From Bacteroides intestinalis DSM 17393 (GTDB lineage: Bacteria > Bacteroidota > Bacteroidia > Bacteroidales > Bacteroidaceae): a DNA stretch of 64,000 nt. The notes beneath the pieces are model-generated. The model searched no databases. It worked only from the letters and a program-made list of their open reading frames with translations, and was not told where the DNA came from. Position numbers and translations under genes: made by a program. How positions within the stretch are numbered: position 1 is the stretch's first letter; each line of letters opens with the position of its first letter. The stretch lies in contig NZ_ABJL02000007.1 in assembly GCF_000172175.1 (NCBI RefSeq), positions 558,001 to 622,000 of the forward strand, given 5' to 3'. Positions 63,001 through 64,000 of the stretch are shown one piece after another.

Positions 63001-64000
63001 GTGTGCGGCGGTTATAGAAATTGAGTCCGCCACCTTCTGTACCGATCCATAGGTTGCCGTTCTTATCTTCAATGGTACGCCCTACTACAGGACTACTCAG
63101 ACCTTCTTTCTCGTTTCTGGAGGCTTTATACCGGGTGTAGATTTCATATTCAGGATTGAAGTAATTGACACCACCAAAGTAAGTGCCCAGCCACAGTGTC
63201 CCCTGATTATCCTTTACGATGCACCAGATAGAGGAGTGGGTAAGACCTTCATTCTGCATATCGTTGGAAGTGTGGTTCTGGAAAAGTCCTGTTGTCTTGT
63301 TATAGCGGTTCAGGCCGTTGAAGGTTCCTATCCAGATATTGCCAAGATTATCTTCGCAACAAGCTCTTACGAAATCAGAAGATATACTGTGCGGATTCTT
63401 CGGGTCGTTTCGCAAATTCTCAATAGTTCCGTCTGTTTTTATCCGGAAGAGTCCTTTTTCCCAACTGCCTATCCATAATTCGCCTGAATTGTCCTGGTAG
63501 ATGCTGGTAATGTTTCCTTTTTCAATGGGATGGGTGACTTGATGTCCGTCTATTTTCAGGTTGAAGACTCCTTCGCTGGTGGTTCCTATCCACATGTGTC
63601 CTTTATCCTCGAACATGCAGGAGATCTCGATGTTTTCTCCCGCCATCTGGTAGTAGAGGTCGAAGTTGTCGGTCTGTTCATTGTAGCGGTAGATCTCATT
63701 CTTTTTTCCGATGAACAGGCCGTTTTTATAATAGATGCTGTTAATGTTACCTTGAAGGAGAGTCGTAAAGCGTTGTGTTGTCAGATCGAACTGGGCAACG
63801 CCTTCGGTACAGAGCAGATAGATTTTACCGTTTTGATCGCCTGCCATGCGCAACACGGTATTGCAGAAAAGGCTGTAAGGGTCGTTTTTGCTCAGTTTAT
63901 AGGTTTGTATATCATTACCGTTGTAGCGGTTCAAACCTTCACGTGTACCAATCCACAAGATACCGTTCTCGTCAATGTACAGGCTGTTGACGCTAAACTG
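60038..64000 (-). CDS. Hybrid two-component system regulator (HTCS), 5' partial
   Basis: One-protein sensor kinase and transcription factor. The frame is open to the window edge (the 14 codons before the first Met at 63956-63958 continue the propeller), so the N-terminus and signal peptide are missing. Order, counted from that Met: 14-bladed Reg_prop propeller (to about 620, many WIGT/LWIG repeats), Y_Y_Y domain (about 625-730), transmembrane helix (about 735-757), HisKA with FFTNISHEFRTPL (His about 782), HATPase (NLLSNAIKHTQ, GTGIGLALTKGI), receiver domain with VVSDVVMPKMSG (phospho-Asp about 1088) and Lys in ITKPFN, and AraC HTH (ISDKIGFSSSRYFSKCFKDVYHVSPLAYR). Senses a glycosaminoglycan fragment in the periplasm and should activate the PUL 2 promoters. 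Confidence 0.95.
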   Translation of the reverse strand, partial: QFSVNSLYIDENGILWIGTREGLNRYNGNDIQTYKLSKNDPYSLFCNTVLRMAGDQNGKIYLLCTEGVAQFDLTTQRFTTLLQGNINSIYYKNGLFIGKKNEIYRYNEQTDNFDLYYQMAGENIEISCMFEDKGHMWIGTTSEGVFNLKIDGHQVTHPIEKGNITSIYQDNSGELWIGSWEKGLFRIKTDGTIENLRNDPKNPHSISSDFVRACCEDNLGNIWIGTFNGLNRYNKTTGLFQNHTSNDMQNEGLTHSSIWCIVKDNQGTLWLGTYFGGVNYFNPEYEIYTRYKASRNEKEGLSSPVVGRTIEDKNGNLWIGTEGGGLNFYNRRTREFKWYLAGKGYNSISHSNVKALYYDPAKEIIWIGTHLGGLNKLDIRTGAFTHYLMEEGNPETLPSNIVRDIAPYHDQLIVATQNGVCLFDPQSGKCRQLFKDTKEGRKITMVADVEVDNNGTLWIAATGEGIFSYRFDTNKLTNYRHDVAQPHSLSNNNVNNIMQDNKGNLWFSTSGSGLDLYRPASNDFENFDKDKNGLVSDCIYDTQESPVSGKLILITNQGFSIFDQKTEKFQNYSAENGFPLTAVNENALCVTRDGEVFLGGTQGMLSFNELELNFTPKPYKIILSRLIVNGSEVKVSDETGILTQSLCHTQEITLDANQTMFSIEFATSNYVAANKDEIIYKLEGFSDDWNSTRGQPIITYTNLNAGTYNLLIKPKGKEESLCPQVHLTIHVLPPYYKTPLAYLIYLIVTAILLWYLVRTYKSRIKLRESLKYEQKHIQDVEALNQSKLRFFTNISHEFRTPLTLIVSQVETLMQLQNFTPTIYNKILSIYQNSIQLRELITELLDFRKQEQGHMKVKVSPHNIVHFLYENYLIFMEYASSKQISFNFEKDSESLEVWYDQKQMQKVINNLLSNAIKHTQAEDTITLSITTEGNEAVIRVTDTGSGIDAKEIDKIFDRFYQTEQMDSLATGVGTGIGLALTKGIIELHHGTIKVESELGKGSSFIIRLHLGNAHFSQEEISKKTEAVQQIEQAQTSEIDASLKAELEENAPIKRMPDVKMVIVEDNASIREMLENIFRPFYQVLTAADGEEGLELVQKEMPNIVVSDVVMPKMSGTELCKQVKNDFNTCHIPVVLLTARTAVEQNIEGLRIGADDYITKPFNTNLLISRCNNLVNSRILLQEKFSKQPQAYAQMLATNPIDKEILDRAISIIEKNLDNTEFNVNIFAREMAMARTNLFTKLKAITGQTPNDFILTIRLKKGALMLRNNPELNITEISDKIGFSSSRYFSKCFKDVYHVSPLAYRKGEDADTGSKDEEDEEG

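Overview
The window is a chromosomal segment of a gut Bacteroides or close relative. Evidence for this: two SusC/SusD polysaccharide utilization loci (PULs), FimB/Mfa2-type lipoprotein fimbriae, promoters with the TAnnTTTG -7 box, a hybrid two-component regulator (HTCS), Ser-type sulfatases, many SPII lipoproteins and almost no strong Shine-Dalgarno sites. The species cannot be fixed from sequence reading alone.

Layout. 1-7015: fimbrial operon on the + strand (anchor subunit cut by the window edge, two fimbrillin-like lipoproteins, one large tip-like lipoprotein). 7102-9264: two paralogous HTH regulators on the - strand. 9516-9968: an orphan DUF4469-like protein. 10083-26722: one long - strand PUL/operon reading SusC, SusD, two surface lipoproteins, a double beta-helix plus propeller protein, a GH2, a polysaccharide lyase-GH88 fusion, then the mannonate pathway genes uxuB and uxuA. 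Its likely regulator, a membrane sensor with an HTH and no kinase, diverges at 27143-30016. 30008-35263: housekeeping block (WbqC-like, two signal-peptidase-family proteins, dapB, DUF2851). 35337-37655: divergent HU-like and VapE genes around a 22-bp tandem repeat. 37916-42998: a lower-GC accessory cluster with an exported small protein, a cysteine-rich JAB-motif protein apparently split from its lipoprotein N-terminus by a frameshift, an O-antigen-ligase-like TPR protein and a shortened lipoprotein. 43228-64000: a PUL resembling the chondroitin sulfate/hyaluronan loci of Bacteroides: HTCS, sulfatase, SusC, SusD and PL8 lyase on the - strand; DUF6250 protein, second PL8 lyase and second sulfatase on the + strand; a dus gene between the two arms.

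How the genes fit. In PUL 1 the GH2 and the lyase-GH88 fusion should release glucuronate or unsaturated uronate from an unknown uronate-containing glycan, and UxuB/UxuA would carry fructuronate through mannonate to 2-keto-3-deoxygluconate. In PUL 2 the PL8 lyases depolymerise the glycosaminoglycan and the sulfatases desulfate it. No GH88 is visible in PUL 2, so the one in PUL 1 or one outside the window would be needed.

Most notable observations: a shared 18-bp element (15/18 identical, same strand, 40 and 41 bp upstream of the -7 box) before both the sulfatase and susC of PUL 2, a candidate HTCS operator; a signal-peptidase paralogue that has lost both catalytic residues; the split cysteine-rich JAB lipoprotein with a tightly coupled exported partner; three CTACATC boxes phased at 11 and 22 bp in front of PUL 1; and a 132-bp symmetric palindrome downstream of a PL8 gene.
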